Shown here: positions 1-5,700 of the stretch, piece after piece
Layout of the letters: each line of letters opens with the position of its first letter
Position numbering within the stretch: the first letter of the stretch is position 1
NCBI GenBank assembly: GCA_026392145.1
Contig: JAPLCS010000205.1
Coordinates: forward strand, 1-5,700
Direction of reading: 5' to 3'
DNA length: 5,700 nucleotides
DNA from: Fimbriimonadales bacterium
GTDB taxonomy: Bacteria; Armatimonadota; Fimbriimonadia; Fimbriimonadales; Fimbriimonadaceae
Translations under genes and position numbers: made by a program
Notes under the pieces: model-generated
What the model was told of the DNA's origin: nothing
Databases searched by the model: none
Seen by the model: the letters and a program-made list of their open reading frames with translations, nothing else

Positions 1-12
1 ATATCCTGATAA

Positions 13-38
13 TGTTGGACGCTCTGAGGCGTCCAACA
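13..38. terminator. Perfect 10-bp stem-loop, possible terminator of the upstream gene
   Basis: Positions 13-22 (TGTTGGACGC) pair perfectly with 29-38 (GCGTCCAACA) around a 6-nt loop (TCTGAG). The hairpin follows directly after two in-frame tandem stop codons, TGA at 7-9 and TAA at 10-12, which suits the 3' end of a gene lying left of the window. Neither strand has a run of T after the stem, so it is not a textbook intrinsic terminator. It could instead be an mRNA-stabilising or processing hairpin, or a Rho-associated 3' end. The stem is certain from the sequence; its role is inferred. Confidence 0.5.
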
Positions 39-65
39 CTTACGGGTAAAACATCCGGGGAACTT

Positions 66-1157
66 ATGACGGTGTCAAGATTTTTCGCGCTACTCTCCAT
101 TTGTATCGTTACATGCAGTTTTGGACAAGATAAGGGAGCCCCTACCAAAGCAGGAGGGGACAAGACTAGCGGTGAAAAAACAAATCAATCTAAAACTGTG
201 CCGCCTTCTCCGACAAAGTCACCAACACCTCAAGTGACAAAGCAGGCAGCGGACAAAACGACAATAGAAAAGCCTGCGATTATTGTGAATGGGGACAGTA
301 TCAATCGGAATGAATACGTTCGACGAATGGAATACCTACCAGGTCTAGGAAGACCCAATGGTCAAGGTGGCTTAAGTGAAGTTACACCAGCGTTAGCAAC
401 GATTGACTCCATCATCACTGAGCAACTGATACTGCAACTTGCTAAAGAGAAATCGGTTGTACCGACGGACAAAGAAATCGACTTTGAACTAGCTTATAGA
501 TCGCGTCTAAATCCGCAGTTGATGGACTTATGGCTCTCATCAGGCAGGACTATGGCTGAATATCGAGCAACTCTCAAAGCAGAAATTGCGCTCTTCAAAC
601 TGCAAACTTTTGGAGTCACTGTCACAGACCAGCAAATCATCGATCTCTATAATCTGTCTAAGGACACTCAATACACCACACCCGCTAAGGTGCGACTGAG
701 AGTTATCACTGTGGCAAAAAAAGCTGATAGTGATTTGGTAGATAAGGAATTAGGCGCAGGGAAATCATTCGTAGCGATTGCCGCCCTTTACAGTACTGAT
801 TCATCCAGCAAAAACGGTGGACTATTTGGTGATATCCAAATAGAAGCCCTGAGCGAAGACATTCGATCTGCAGTTGCGGTCCTCAAGAAAGGAGAACGCA
901 CTGCATGGCTAAAATCAGGAGACTTGTTTGCAAAGTTCCAAGCTGATGAGTTGATACTAAAAGTCGTTCGGCCACTTGATGACGACATCAAAGAAGAGCT
1001 TAAACGACAGTTCTTACTTCGAGGTGGAAGTGAAAAGAACAACGTCAGTAAGTGGCTGAGAGACGCTCGTCTTAAGGCAAAAATTGAGATTGCAAACCCA
1101 GACTTCCAACGAGCCTATCTTGAATTCATAGAAAGAGAGAGAAAAAGCAACGGATGA
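66..1157 (+). CDS. Secreted SurA/PrsA-like foldase with degenerate parvulin domain
   Basis: Probable periplasmic or envelope-anchored chaperone of 363 residues. The ATG at 66 is chosen because it starts a signal peptide (TVSR, then hydrophobic FFALLSICIVTC) and has GGGGAA (57-62) just upstream; an in-frame ATG at 12 would begin inside the hairpin and bury the signal. IVTC at residues 14-17 resembles a lipobox, but Thr before Cys is atypical, so lipoprotein status is unsure. Residues 21-68 are a Lys/Thr/Pro/Ser-rich, probably disordered linker. Residues 69-185 look like a SurA_N chaperone region (IIVNGDSINRNEY, then helices). Residues 206-301 fit a parvulin rotamase fold (AKVRLRVITV; GKSFVAIAALYS; KNGGLFGD; LKKGERTAW). 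The histidines expected in the first strand (xRHIL-type) and last strand (GxHIIKV-type) are absent, so prolyl isomerase activity is doubtful. A charged helical C-terminus follows. The stop overlaps mazG by four bases (ATGA). The family is fairly sure; the client proteins are unknown. Confidence 0.8.
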   Translation: MTVSRFFALLSICIVTCSFGQDKGAPTKAGGDKTSGEKTNQSKTVPPSPTKSPTPQVTKQAADKTTIEKPAIIVNGDSINRNEYVRRMEYLPGLGRPNGQGGLSEVTPALATIDSIITEQLILQLAKEKSVVPTDKEIDFELAYRSRLNPQLMDLWLSSGRTMAEYRATLKAEIALFKLQTFGVTVTDQQIIDLYNLSKDTQYTTPAKVRLRVITVAKKADSDLVDKELGAGKSFVAIAALYSTDSSSKNGGLFGDIQIEALSEDIRSAVAVLKKGERTAWLKSGDLFAKFQADELILKVVRPLDDDIKEELKRQFLLRGGSEKNNVSKWLRDARLKAKIEIANPDFQRAYLEFIERERKSNG

Positions 1158-2101
1158 TTATTCAGGATATTGACCCCTTTGAACCTTTCATTCCGGATTC
1201 TCAACTTATAAAACAAGAGGCTTACTATCACGCGAATCCAGCATGCATCTCATTCAACTCTGAATGGATGACAGCTTATCCTGGTGCAAAATTACTTCCA
1301 AAAACAGCAACGGTACTTTGCCCCACCACTGAGCCATTTTCCAAGCTAGCAATCATCATGGACATCCTTCTTGGTCCCCACGGTTGTCCATGGGATCGTG
1401 AACAATCACATCGTAGTTTAGTAAAACACTTGATTGAGGAAACGTACGAAGCAACTGAAGCTATCGAAAAAGACGATTGGAACGCACTCGCTGAAGAATT
1501 GGGAGATGTACTCTTACAACCCGTTTTTCATATGCGTCTTGCTGAACGAGACAACGAATTTGAGTTTAATGAGCCCTTAAAAAGAATCACAGACAAGCTT
1601 GTAAGGAGACATCCTCATGTTTTTGCGACAACAGAAGTAACCGGGTCTGACGAAGTACTCAAAAATTGGGACGCAATCAAAAAGCAAGAAAAGAAACAAG
1701 AAACCAGCAATGCAGTTTCTATTCTCTCTGGAGTTCCAACGTCATTACCCGCTCTAGCGCGAGCGATGGAAATTAGCAAACGAGCTGCGCGAGCCGGTTT
1801 TGAGTGGCCAGATATTGAAGGAGTGAAGGACAAGGTCCTGGAAGAACTTAATGAGTTCGAACATGCAGTATCACAGCAAGAAAAAGATGCTGAATTTGGG
1901 GATTTGCTCTTCACTCTTGTCAATTTCGCTCGCTGGCAAAAAATTGACGCCGAAGCTGCTCTCAGGCAAATGGTGCTTCGGTTCCAAAAACGGTTTGAAC
2001 AGATGGAACTATCATCAAGCAAACCACTCAATGAGTTAAGCCCAGAAGAATGGGATCAACTCTGGTCAGAAGCCAAAAACAAATCCCAAAACGAGTCATA
2101 A
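1154..2101 (+). CDS. mazG: MazG nucleoside triphosphate pyrophosphohydrolase with N-terminal extension
   Basis: Cytosolic all-alpha NTP pyrophosphohydrolase that hydrolyses (d)NTPs to NMP and PPi, a nucleotide-pool cleaning role in the family. Two tandem MazG domains are visible. The first, about residues 62-185, has GCPWDREQSH (77-86), the metal-binding pattern EExxE at 95-99 and ExxD at 115-118, then RRHPHVF. The second, about 195-290, has GFEWPD, EExxE at 230-234 and ExxD at 247-250. Both metal-binding sets look intact. A C-terminal LSPEEWDQLWSEAK segment matches the usual end of the family. At 315 residues it is longer than E. coli MazG (about 263). The excess is roughly 60 residues before FSKLAIIMDIL that I cannot assign; some relatives carry a tetrapyrrole-methylase domain there, and this could be an unrelated tail or a relic. 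The start ATG overlaps the preceding stop (ATGA) behind a purine-rich GAGAGAGA stretch. An internal ATG at 1268 (residue 39) is a possible shorter start. Confidence 0.95.
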   Translation: MIIQDIDPFEPFIPDSQLIKQEAYYHANPACISFNSEWMTAYPGAKLLPKTATVLCPTTEPFSKLAIIMDILLGPHGCPWDREQSHRSLVKHLIEETYEATEAIEKDDWNALAEELGDVLLQPVFHMRLAERDNEFEFNEPLKRITDKLVRRHPHVFATTEVTGSDEVLKNWDAIKKQEKKQETSNAVSILSGVPTSLPALARAMEISKRAARAGFEWPDIEGVKDKVLEELNEFEHAVSQQEKDAEFGDLLFTLVNFARWQKIDAEAALRQMVLRFQKRFEQMELSSSKPLNELSPEEWDQLWSEAKNKSQNES

Positions 2102-2108
2102 TTTCCCA

Positions 2109-2888
2109 GTGCCAATTTGGTGTGTTGTCAACCAAAAAGGTGGAGTTGGAAAAACTACCACTGCAGTTAATGTCGCCTCCGGACTTGCAAAAAATGGGAA
2201 AAAGACCCTTCTTATTGATTGCGATCCACAAGGTAATGCCACAACCGGATTTGGAATCGAAAAAAACAACTTAGAATTCTCACTCTATGATGTAATTGCC
2301 AACCTCGTTGAAGATCCAGACACGCTTGACGCAGTGCAATCCACCCTCATAAATGCTGGTCCACTGCTCGATGTCGTGCCGGCTACGCTTGATTTAGCCG
2401 GTGCAGAACCCATTCTTATGAATGCTGTAGGAAAAGAGTTAATCCTCAAGGACGCCCTCTCTCAAATTCGGTCTAACTATGATTGGATCATTTTGGATGC
2501 GCCACCGAGCCTAGGGCTACTGACGATAAATATCCTTGCCGCTTCTGATGCAGTTATTGTCCCGATGCAATGTGAATTCTATGCGTTAGAGGGGCTATCC
2601 CAGCTAATGAAAACGGTTGAAATCGTTAAAAAGCGACTCAATCCAAGTTTGAAAATTGCAAAAGTAGTACTCACGATGTACGATGCTCGCAATAAACTCA
2701 CCGAGCAAGTAGCAACCGAAATTCGCAACTTTTTTGGAAGCAAAGTTGCGACAACAGTCATCCCAAGAAATGTAAGGCTAAGTGAAGCACCAAGTTTTGG
2801 AGCACCAGCAGTCGTTCAATTTCCTTCAAGTAAGGGAGCAACTGCCTACATGAGTCTTGTTAATGAAATCATACGAGAAACCGCTTAA
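2109..2888 (+). CDS. parA: ParA/Soj chromosome-partitioning ATPase
   Basis: Walker-type ATPase that dimerises with ATP, binds the nucleoid non-specifically and is stimulated by ParB to drive origin segregation. At 259 residues with no N-terminal helix-turn-helix, it is the short chromosomal Soj type rather than the long plasmid P1/F type. The deviant Walker A is KGGVGKTT at residues 10-17 (signature Lys10, P-loop Lys15). IDCDPQGN at 36-43 carries the switch I Asp39. Walker B is WIILDAPPS (126-134, Asp130). The segment MYDARNKLTEQV (190-201) includes Arg194, at the position of the DNA-binding arginine known in Soj. RNVRLSEAPSFG (220-231) is a typical family C-terminal motif. The start is GTG at 2109, seven bases after the mazG stop. 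No in-frame ATG lies close upstream and the Walker A spacing to this start is normal, but I see no clear Shine-Dalgarno, so translation may depend on ribosomes finishing mazG. parB follows after 35 bases. All key residues are present. Confidence 0.97.
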   Translation: MPIWCVVNQKGGVGKTTTAVNVASGLAKNGKKTLLIDCDPQGNATTGFGIEKNNLEFSLYDVIANLVEDPDTLDAVQSTLINAGPLLDVVPATLDLAGAEPILMNAVGKELILKDALSQIRSNYDWIILDAPPSLGLLTINILAASDAVIVPMQCEFYALEGLSQLMKTVEIVKKRLNPSLKIAKVVLTMYDARNKLTEQVATEIRNFFGSKVATTVIPRNVRLSEAPSFGAPAVVQFPSSKGATAYMSLVNEIIRETA

Positions 2889-2913
2889 TCAATTTACAAG
2901 TCAACTAAAATAG

Positions 2914-2919
2914 AAAGGA
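2914..2919 (+). promoter_or_regulatory. Shine-Dalgarno site of parB
   Basis: AAAGGA lies four bases before the parB ATG at 2924. It is the clearest ribosome binding site in the window and fixes the parB start. Its presence contrasts with parA, which has no recognisable site, and suggests parB is initiated independently in the 35-base parA-parB gap. I see no convincing promoter or terminator in that gap. Confidence 0.65.
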
Positions 2920-2923
2920 CGCA

Positions 2924-3775
2924 ATGAGAAAAGCACTGGGGAAAGGCCTGTCACAACTTTTGGGAGATCAATTAGAATCTCAAATTTTGGAGACTTCTAT
3001 TGACTCAATTTCAGCAAACAAGCGGCAACCTCGGCGTCACTTCGAAGTTGATGCACTTGAGGAGCTCTCGGAATCTATCCGAATCCATGGCGTATTATCA
3101 CCCATCATAGTTCGGCCGCTTGCCGAAGGTCATTACGAAATTATCGCTGGAGAAAGACGCTGGCGCGCAGCCAGGCTTGCGGGGCTCACCAAAGTTCCAG
3201 TCATGATTCGATCTGCCGCTGGTCAGGAGTCTTTAGAAATTGCCATTGTTGAAAACGTTCAACGCGCAGATATTTCAGCTTACGAATCAGCACTTGCGTA
3301 CCAGGTACTGATTCAAGAATTTGGGCTCAATCAAGAGCAAGTCGCATTACGCGTTGGCAAGACTAGGACAGCCATTTCAAACTGTCTAAGGCTCCTCAAA
3401 CTACCGGAAGAAATTCTAATCGGAGTTCAGGAAGGCAAGATTTCAGAAGGTCATGCAAGAGCGTTACTTTCAGTCAACAATGAAGCCAGACAACGTGAGA
3501 TTTACCAAGATATTGTGACGCTGAACCTTTCAGTTCGGGAAGTAGAAAAACTAGCCGCTCCAGATACAGAGAGTGATTCAAAACGAAAAAAGAAGACTTT
3601 CACCAAGAAAGAAACCAAAGATATTCATACCAAGCAACTCGAATCCGTGATTAGTGAAAAATTTGGAACCTCTGCGAGCATAGATCGAAAAGCAGAGGGT
3701 GGAGTCATTTCACTGCCGTTCTTCGATGACGAAGATTTGCAGAGAATTTTGGACATCTTAGGAGTGGAACTCTGA
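2924..3775 (+). CDS. parB: ParB/Spo0J centromere-binding CTPase
   Basis: DNA-binding partner of ParA. The family loads at parS sites, closes into a CTP-bound sliding clamp that spreads along origin-proximal DNA, helps load SMC, and activates the ParA ATPase. At 283 residues it has the normal chromosomal length. The N-terminal KALGKGLSQLLGD (3-15) is the basic peptide that touches ParA in characterised homologues. The CTP-binding domain includes GVLSPIIVRP (56-65), GERRWR (76-81) and ENVQRADISAYE (110-121). The parS-binding helix-turn-helix is around 137-160 (NQEQVALRVGKTRTAISNCL), followed by the ISEGHARALL region (173-182). A Lys-rich linker (220-237) leads to a C-terminal dimerisation domain (about 238-283, ending LQRILDILGVEL). 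The start is set by a good Shine-Dalgarno four bases upstream. The stop is two bases from the TTG start of the next gene. No parS-like 16-mer was found nearby, so the binding sites lie elsewhere. Confidence 0.96.
   Translation: MRKALGKGLSQLLGDQLESQILETSIDSISANKRQPRRHFEVDALEELSESIRIHGVLSPIIVRPLAEGHYEIIAGERRWRAARLAGLTKVPVMIRSAAGQESLEIAIVENVQRADISAYESALAYQVLIQEFGLNQEQVALRVGKTRTAISNCLRLLKLPEEILIGVQEGKISEGHARALLSVNNEARQREIYQDIVTLNLSVREVEKLAAPDTESDSKRKKKTFTKKETKDIHTKQLESVISEKFGTSASIDRKAEGGVISLPFFDDEDLQRILDILGVEL
3760..3764 (+). promoter_or_regulatory. Candidate Shine-Dalgarno for the GNAT gene, inside the parB 3' end
   Basis: AGGAG lies within the last codons of parB. It is 13 bases from the TTG start at 3778, which is long, but only seven from an in-frame CTG at 3772. 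A weaker GGAA (3766-3769) is eight bases from the TTG. The site therefore bears on which non-ATG codon starts the GNAT gene, and on coupling to parB translation. Confidence 0.4.
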
Positions 3776-3777
3776 AT

Positions 3778-4446
3778 TTGACCAACCCGGCATTTGAGAT
3801 TCAACTACTGAAAGAAATCCATTTCGATGAAGTGATTGCTCTTCAACGGGAAGCATTTCCACCTCCTTTTGATGAAACCCTACTATGGAGTCAAAGTGAT
3901 CTCGCTACTCACATTGGCCTCTTTCCTGAAGCCCAGTGGGTTGCTATTGCTGAAAACAAAATAGTTGGTTCCTGTAGTAATACTCTCATTTCCGAGGCAA
4001 ATTACCAACGTCATTCAGACTGGGAAGCAACCGTTGGTGGTTACCAAATCAAGACATTTGATCCCAACGGAACAACGCTTTATGGTCTAGATATAAGCGT
4101 GGCATGTGCTTACCGCAATCAAGGAATAGGTCGTGCCTTTTATGAATGCCGTAAGAAATTGGTAATTGATCGACAGTTAAAACGCTACGCAACTGGCTGC
4201 AGACTGCCTGATTTCAGCACCTCGGGCTTTGAAAACGTCTTTGAGTTCCTTGAGCTTGTTCATATGGGACGGAAATCAGATAGAACCCTCTCACCGCTAC
4301 TGAAATATGACCTTAGAATTATTGGAGCTCATACCAACTACATGGAAGACATTGAGTCGAATAACTGCGCCGCCTTACTTGAATGGGAGCCCACATTAGA
4401 CGAGCAGAAGCAAAATGAGCTGATGCGAGGAAAGTTGGTACCATGA
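3778..4446 (+). CDS. GNAT-family N-acetyltransferase (N-terminal half of a YhcX-type pair)
   Basis: Predicted acetyl-CoA-dependent N-acyltransferase of 222 residues; the acceptor is unknown. The core motif A is LDISVACAYRNQGIGRAFYE (104-123), with the pyrophosphate-binding R-x-x-G-x-G at Arg113, Gly116 and Gly118. Upstream are FPEAQWVAIAENKIVGSCSN (49-68) and PNGTTLYG; downstream are RKKLV, LKRYATGCRLPDF (134-146) and a closing NYMEDIESNNCAALLEWEP segment. From memory of the family, this pattern matches the RimI-like N-terminal domain fused to a nitrilase in Bacillus YhcX, and the downstream gene here is that nitrilase. Start choice: TTG at 3778 is the conventional option. An in-frame CTG at 3772 overlaps the parB stop (CTGA) and sits seven bases after AGGAG (3760-3764), so it is a real alternative adding two residues. 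The end overlaps the next gene by four bases (ATGA). The fold is sure; the substrate is not. Confidence 0.9.
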   Translation: MTNPAFEIQLLKEIHFDEVIALQREAFPPPFDETLLWSQSDLATHIGLFPEAQWVAIAENKIVGSCSNTLISEANYQRHSDWEATVGGYQIKTFDPNGTTLYGLDISVACAYRNQGIGRAFYECRKKLVIDRQLKRYATGCRLPDFSTSGFENVFEFLELVHMGRKSDRTLSPLLKYDLRIIGAHTNYMEDIESNNCAALLEWEPTLDEQKQNELMRGKLVP

Positions 4447-5324
4447 CTATCCGAGCAGCAGTCGCAAACTGGAAACTTCGACCGATACGTTCTGATGCAA
4501 ACTTTTGGTCTCATATTCAAGAATTTCTAATCAAAGCCGATGACCATGGGGCGCAGTTAGTAGTTCTTCCAGAACTCTTTTGTTTAGAACTACTTCACTT
4601 GGAGCCACAGCTAAAAGCAGTCAAGGCTCCTCAGTACCTGGTGCAATATTCATCAGCAATTGAGGAGTGGCTCGTTCGAATGTCAGTCAATAGTGGAATG
4701 GTGATCGTAGGCGGCTCACACTTTAAATATAACAATTCTGAACACATTATCAACGCTTGCCCAATTGCTTTCCCAGATGGGACACTTGCCTTTCAAGAAA
4801 AGAATAAGTTGACAGTTTACGAACGTAGCGACTGGGATTTGGCCCAAGGTTTTGGCATTAAACAGCTACCTGGAAGATTGGGAGTAACCGTTTGCTACGA
4901 TTCGGAATTTCCAGAGGCAAGTCGAGTACTTGCTGAAAACGGCATGTTGATTCACTGTGTTCCCGCTTGGACAGAAACTCGTCGTGGATTTCAGCGCGTG
5001 AGATGGAGTTGCCAAGCAAGGGCGATTGAAAACCAAGTATTTGTCCTTCACTCATCACTGGTTGGAGACCTGGATGGTCGTGAACCTGCTCCAGAAAGCT
5101 ACGGTTCATCAGCGATTCTCTGCCCTAGCATGGCACCATTCCCCATGGAGGCGTGTCTGGCTGAGACTAAGCTAAACGAGGATGACTTGGTGGTTGCTTC
5201 TCTAGATATAGATGCCTTGTTTACTAGTCGCAATGAAGGTGAAGTCACAAACTGGAAAGACCGAAGTGCTAGCAACTGGAATTTAACAGAATCTGTATCA
5301 GCGACTGTCCCATGGGCCATTTAA
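4443..5324 (+). CDS. Nitrilase-superfamily carbon-nitrogen hydrolase (C-terminal half of a YhcX-type pair)
   Basis: Predicted cytosolic amidase/amidohydrolase of 293 residues, cleaving a non-peptide C-N bond through a Glu-Lys-Cys catalytic set. All three residues are visible: Glu44 in VVLPELF, Lys120 in FQEKNKLTVYE (with Glu127 as the usual accessory acid), and Cys151 in GVTVCYDSEFPE. Other family features are MVIVGGSHF (86-94), HCVPAWTETRRGF (171-183), RAIENQVFVLHSSLVG (193-208) and YGSSAILCP (220-228). No signal peptide is visible. The Cys motif and the FCLELLHLEP stretch after Glu44 resemble the Rim1/YhcX subgroup (nitrilase branch 12), whose members are often fused behind an N-terminal RimI-like GNAT. 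Here the GNAT is the separate preceding gene, overlapping by ATGA, so the two are translationally coupled and may form a complex. Length is normal for a stand-alone catalytic domain. The substrate is unknown. Confidence 0.93.
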   Translation: MTIRAAVANWKLRPIRSDANFWSHIQEFLIKADDHGAQLVVLPELFCLELLHLEPQLKAVKAPQYLVQYSSAIEEWLVRMSVNSGMVIVGGSHFKYNNSEHIINACPIAFPDGTLAFQEKNKLTVYERSDWDLAQGFGIKQLPGRLGVTVCYDSEFPEASRVLAENGMLIHCVPAWTETRRGFQRVRWSCQARAIENQVFVLHSSLVGDLDGREPAPESYGSSAILCPSMAPFPMEACLAETKLNEDDLVVASLDIDALFTSRNEGEVTNWKDRSASNWNLTESVSATVPWAI

Positions 5325-5378
5325 GCTTAATCATAGTTTCTAACCACAATATCAATTAGCAGGTTAAAATAACAGGAT

Positions 5379-5700
5379 ATGGGAAATGCAACGAAGGTTG
5401 GTATGTTTGTGGTTGCGTTCGTCGCGATGCTCTACGCGGGCTATACCTTTGTAGGAAAGTCTCTCTTTGCGGCCAAAACGGTTAAGTATTTCGCTAAATT
5501 TTCAGACGCTGGTGGAATCAATCAGGGAAGCAGAATCCTGATGGCCGGGGTGAGTGTTGGAACAGTGGAAAAAATTGAGCTAGTCTCTCCCACTGAGGCA
5601 AAACTAACACTCTCCGTGAAGCCCGAAATAAAAATTCCTGATGGAACGGTAGCCGAACTTCCGACCAGCCTTACTGGTTTTGGAGAACAAGTACTCATTC
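5379..5700 (+). CDS. mlaD: MCE/MlaD-family lipid-transport protein, 5' part only
   Basis: The first 107 codons of an MCE-domain protein, cut by the window edge. In the Mla system such proteins sit in the inner membrane, form hexameric rings and shuttle phospholipid between the membranes together with an MlaEF ABC transporter. Residues 7-25 form one N-terminal transmembrane helix. From about residue 36 the MCE domain begins: KYFAKFSDAGGINQGSRIL (36-54), AGVSVGTVEKIEL (56-68), then IPDGTVAELPTSLTGFGEQV (86-105). The ATG at 5379 is chosen because ATKVGMFVV directly before the helix matches the conserved family start. Its AGGA (5374-5377) is only one base away, which is poor. An ATG at 5403 has better-spaced GAAGG (5393-5397) but would remove the conserved KVG. 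No permease (MlaE) or ATPase (MlaF) gene lies upstream, so any partners must be downstream or unlinked. The 54-base gap to the amidohydrolase could hold its own promoter. Confidence 0.9.
   Translation, partial: MGNATKVGMFVVAFVAMLYAGYTFVGKSLFAAKTVKYFAKFSDAGGINQGSRILMAGVSVGTVEKIELVSPTEAKLTLSVKPEIKIPDGTVAELPTSLTGFGEQVLI

Noticed and set aside
1..12. C-terminal end of an upstream gene (codons ATA TCC, then TGA TAA)
   Set aside because: Only two codons would be in the window, too little to call a gene; the tandem stops are only suggestive.
12..65. In-frame ATG at 12 extending the SurA-like protein by 18 residues
   Set aside because: It would start inside the stem-loop, place the hydrophobic signal sequence internally, and has no Shine-Dalgarno. 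The ATG at 66 gives a normal signal peptide with GGGGAA upstream.
1615..2031. 138-codon minus-strand open frame opposite mazG
   Set aside because: Ser/Leu/Arg-rich translation with no recognisable motif, lying wholly inside a gene with strong MazG motifs; it is an antisense shadow. The same holds for the other minus-strand frames opposite the surA-like, parA, GNAT and amidohydrolase genes.
2050..2274. Plus-strand open frame of 74 codons spanning the mazG-parA junction
   Set aside because: Out-of-frame reading of the mazG end and the parA Walker A region; the parA frame has the motifs.
5321..5330. TTAAGCTTAA perfect 10-bp palindrome at the amidohydrolase stop
   Set aside because: It has no loop, is AT-rich and too short for a stable terminator hairpin; it could occur by chance.
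5365..5370. TAAAAT as a -10 promoter element before the mlaD-like gene
   Set aside because: Five of six bases match TATAAT, but no acceptable -35 box lies 16-18 bases upstream, so it cannot be supported from sequence alone.

Overview
This 5.7 kb window lies entirely within a co-directional (+ strand) block of bacterial chromosomal genes. It holds six complete genes and the start of a seventh, with almost no intergenic space. The periplasmic SurA/PrsA-type folding factor and the MlaD/MCE lipid-transport protein point to a diderm (outer-membrane) bacterium. Base composition is moderate, clearly below 50% G+C by eye. I cannot name the phylum from the sequence. A diderm lineage outside the Proteobacteria, such as an Armatimonadota-like organism, is only a guess.

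Layout: positions 1-65 hold a perfect 10-bp stem-loop after two tandem stop codons, probably the end of an upstream gene. Then come a secreted SurA-like chaperone with a degenerate parvulin domain (66-1157), the house-cleaning NTP pyrophosphohydrolase MazG with an unexplained N-terminal extension (1154-2101), and the chromosome partition pair ParA/Soj (2109-2888) and ParB/Spo0J (2924-3775). These are followed by a GNAT acetyltransferase (3778-4446) overlapping a nitrilase-superfamily amidohydrolase (4443-5324), and by the first 107 codons of an MCE/MlaD protein running off the right edge (5379-5700).

Junctions are -4, +7, +35, +2, -4 and +54 nt, so the first six genes look like one transcription unit with translational coupling at several joints. 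Functionally it is mixed: envelope protein folding, nucleotide pool sanitation, chromosome segregation, an amide/acyl metabolism pair, then envelope lipid trafficking. Only two neighbour pairs have an obvious joint job: ParA with ParB (ATP- and CTP-dependent origin segregation), and the GNAT with the amidohydrolase. The latter two match the two halves of a protein that is a single fused polypeptide in other bacteria (the Bacillus YhcX type).

I see no mobile element, CRISPR array, tRNA or rRNA, and no convincing novel system. The most interesting points are the split GNAT/nitrilase pair, the MazG N-terminal extension, and the loss of active-site histidines in the parvulin domain.
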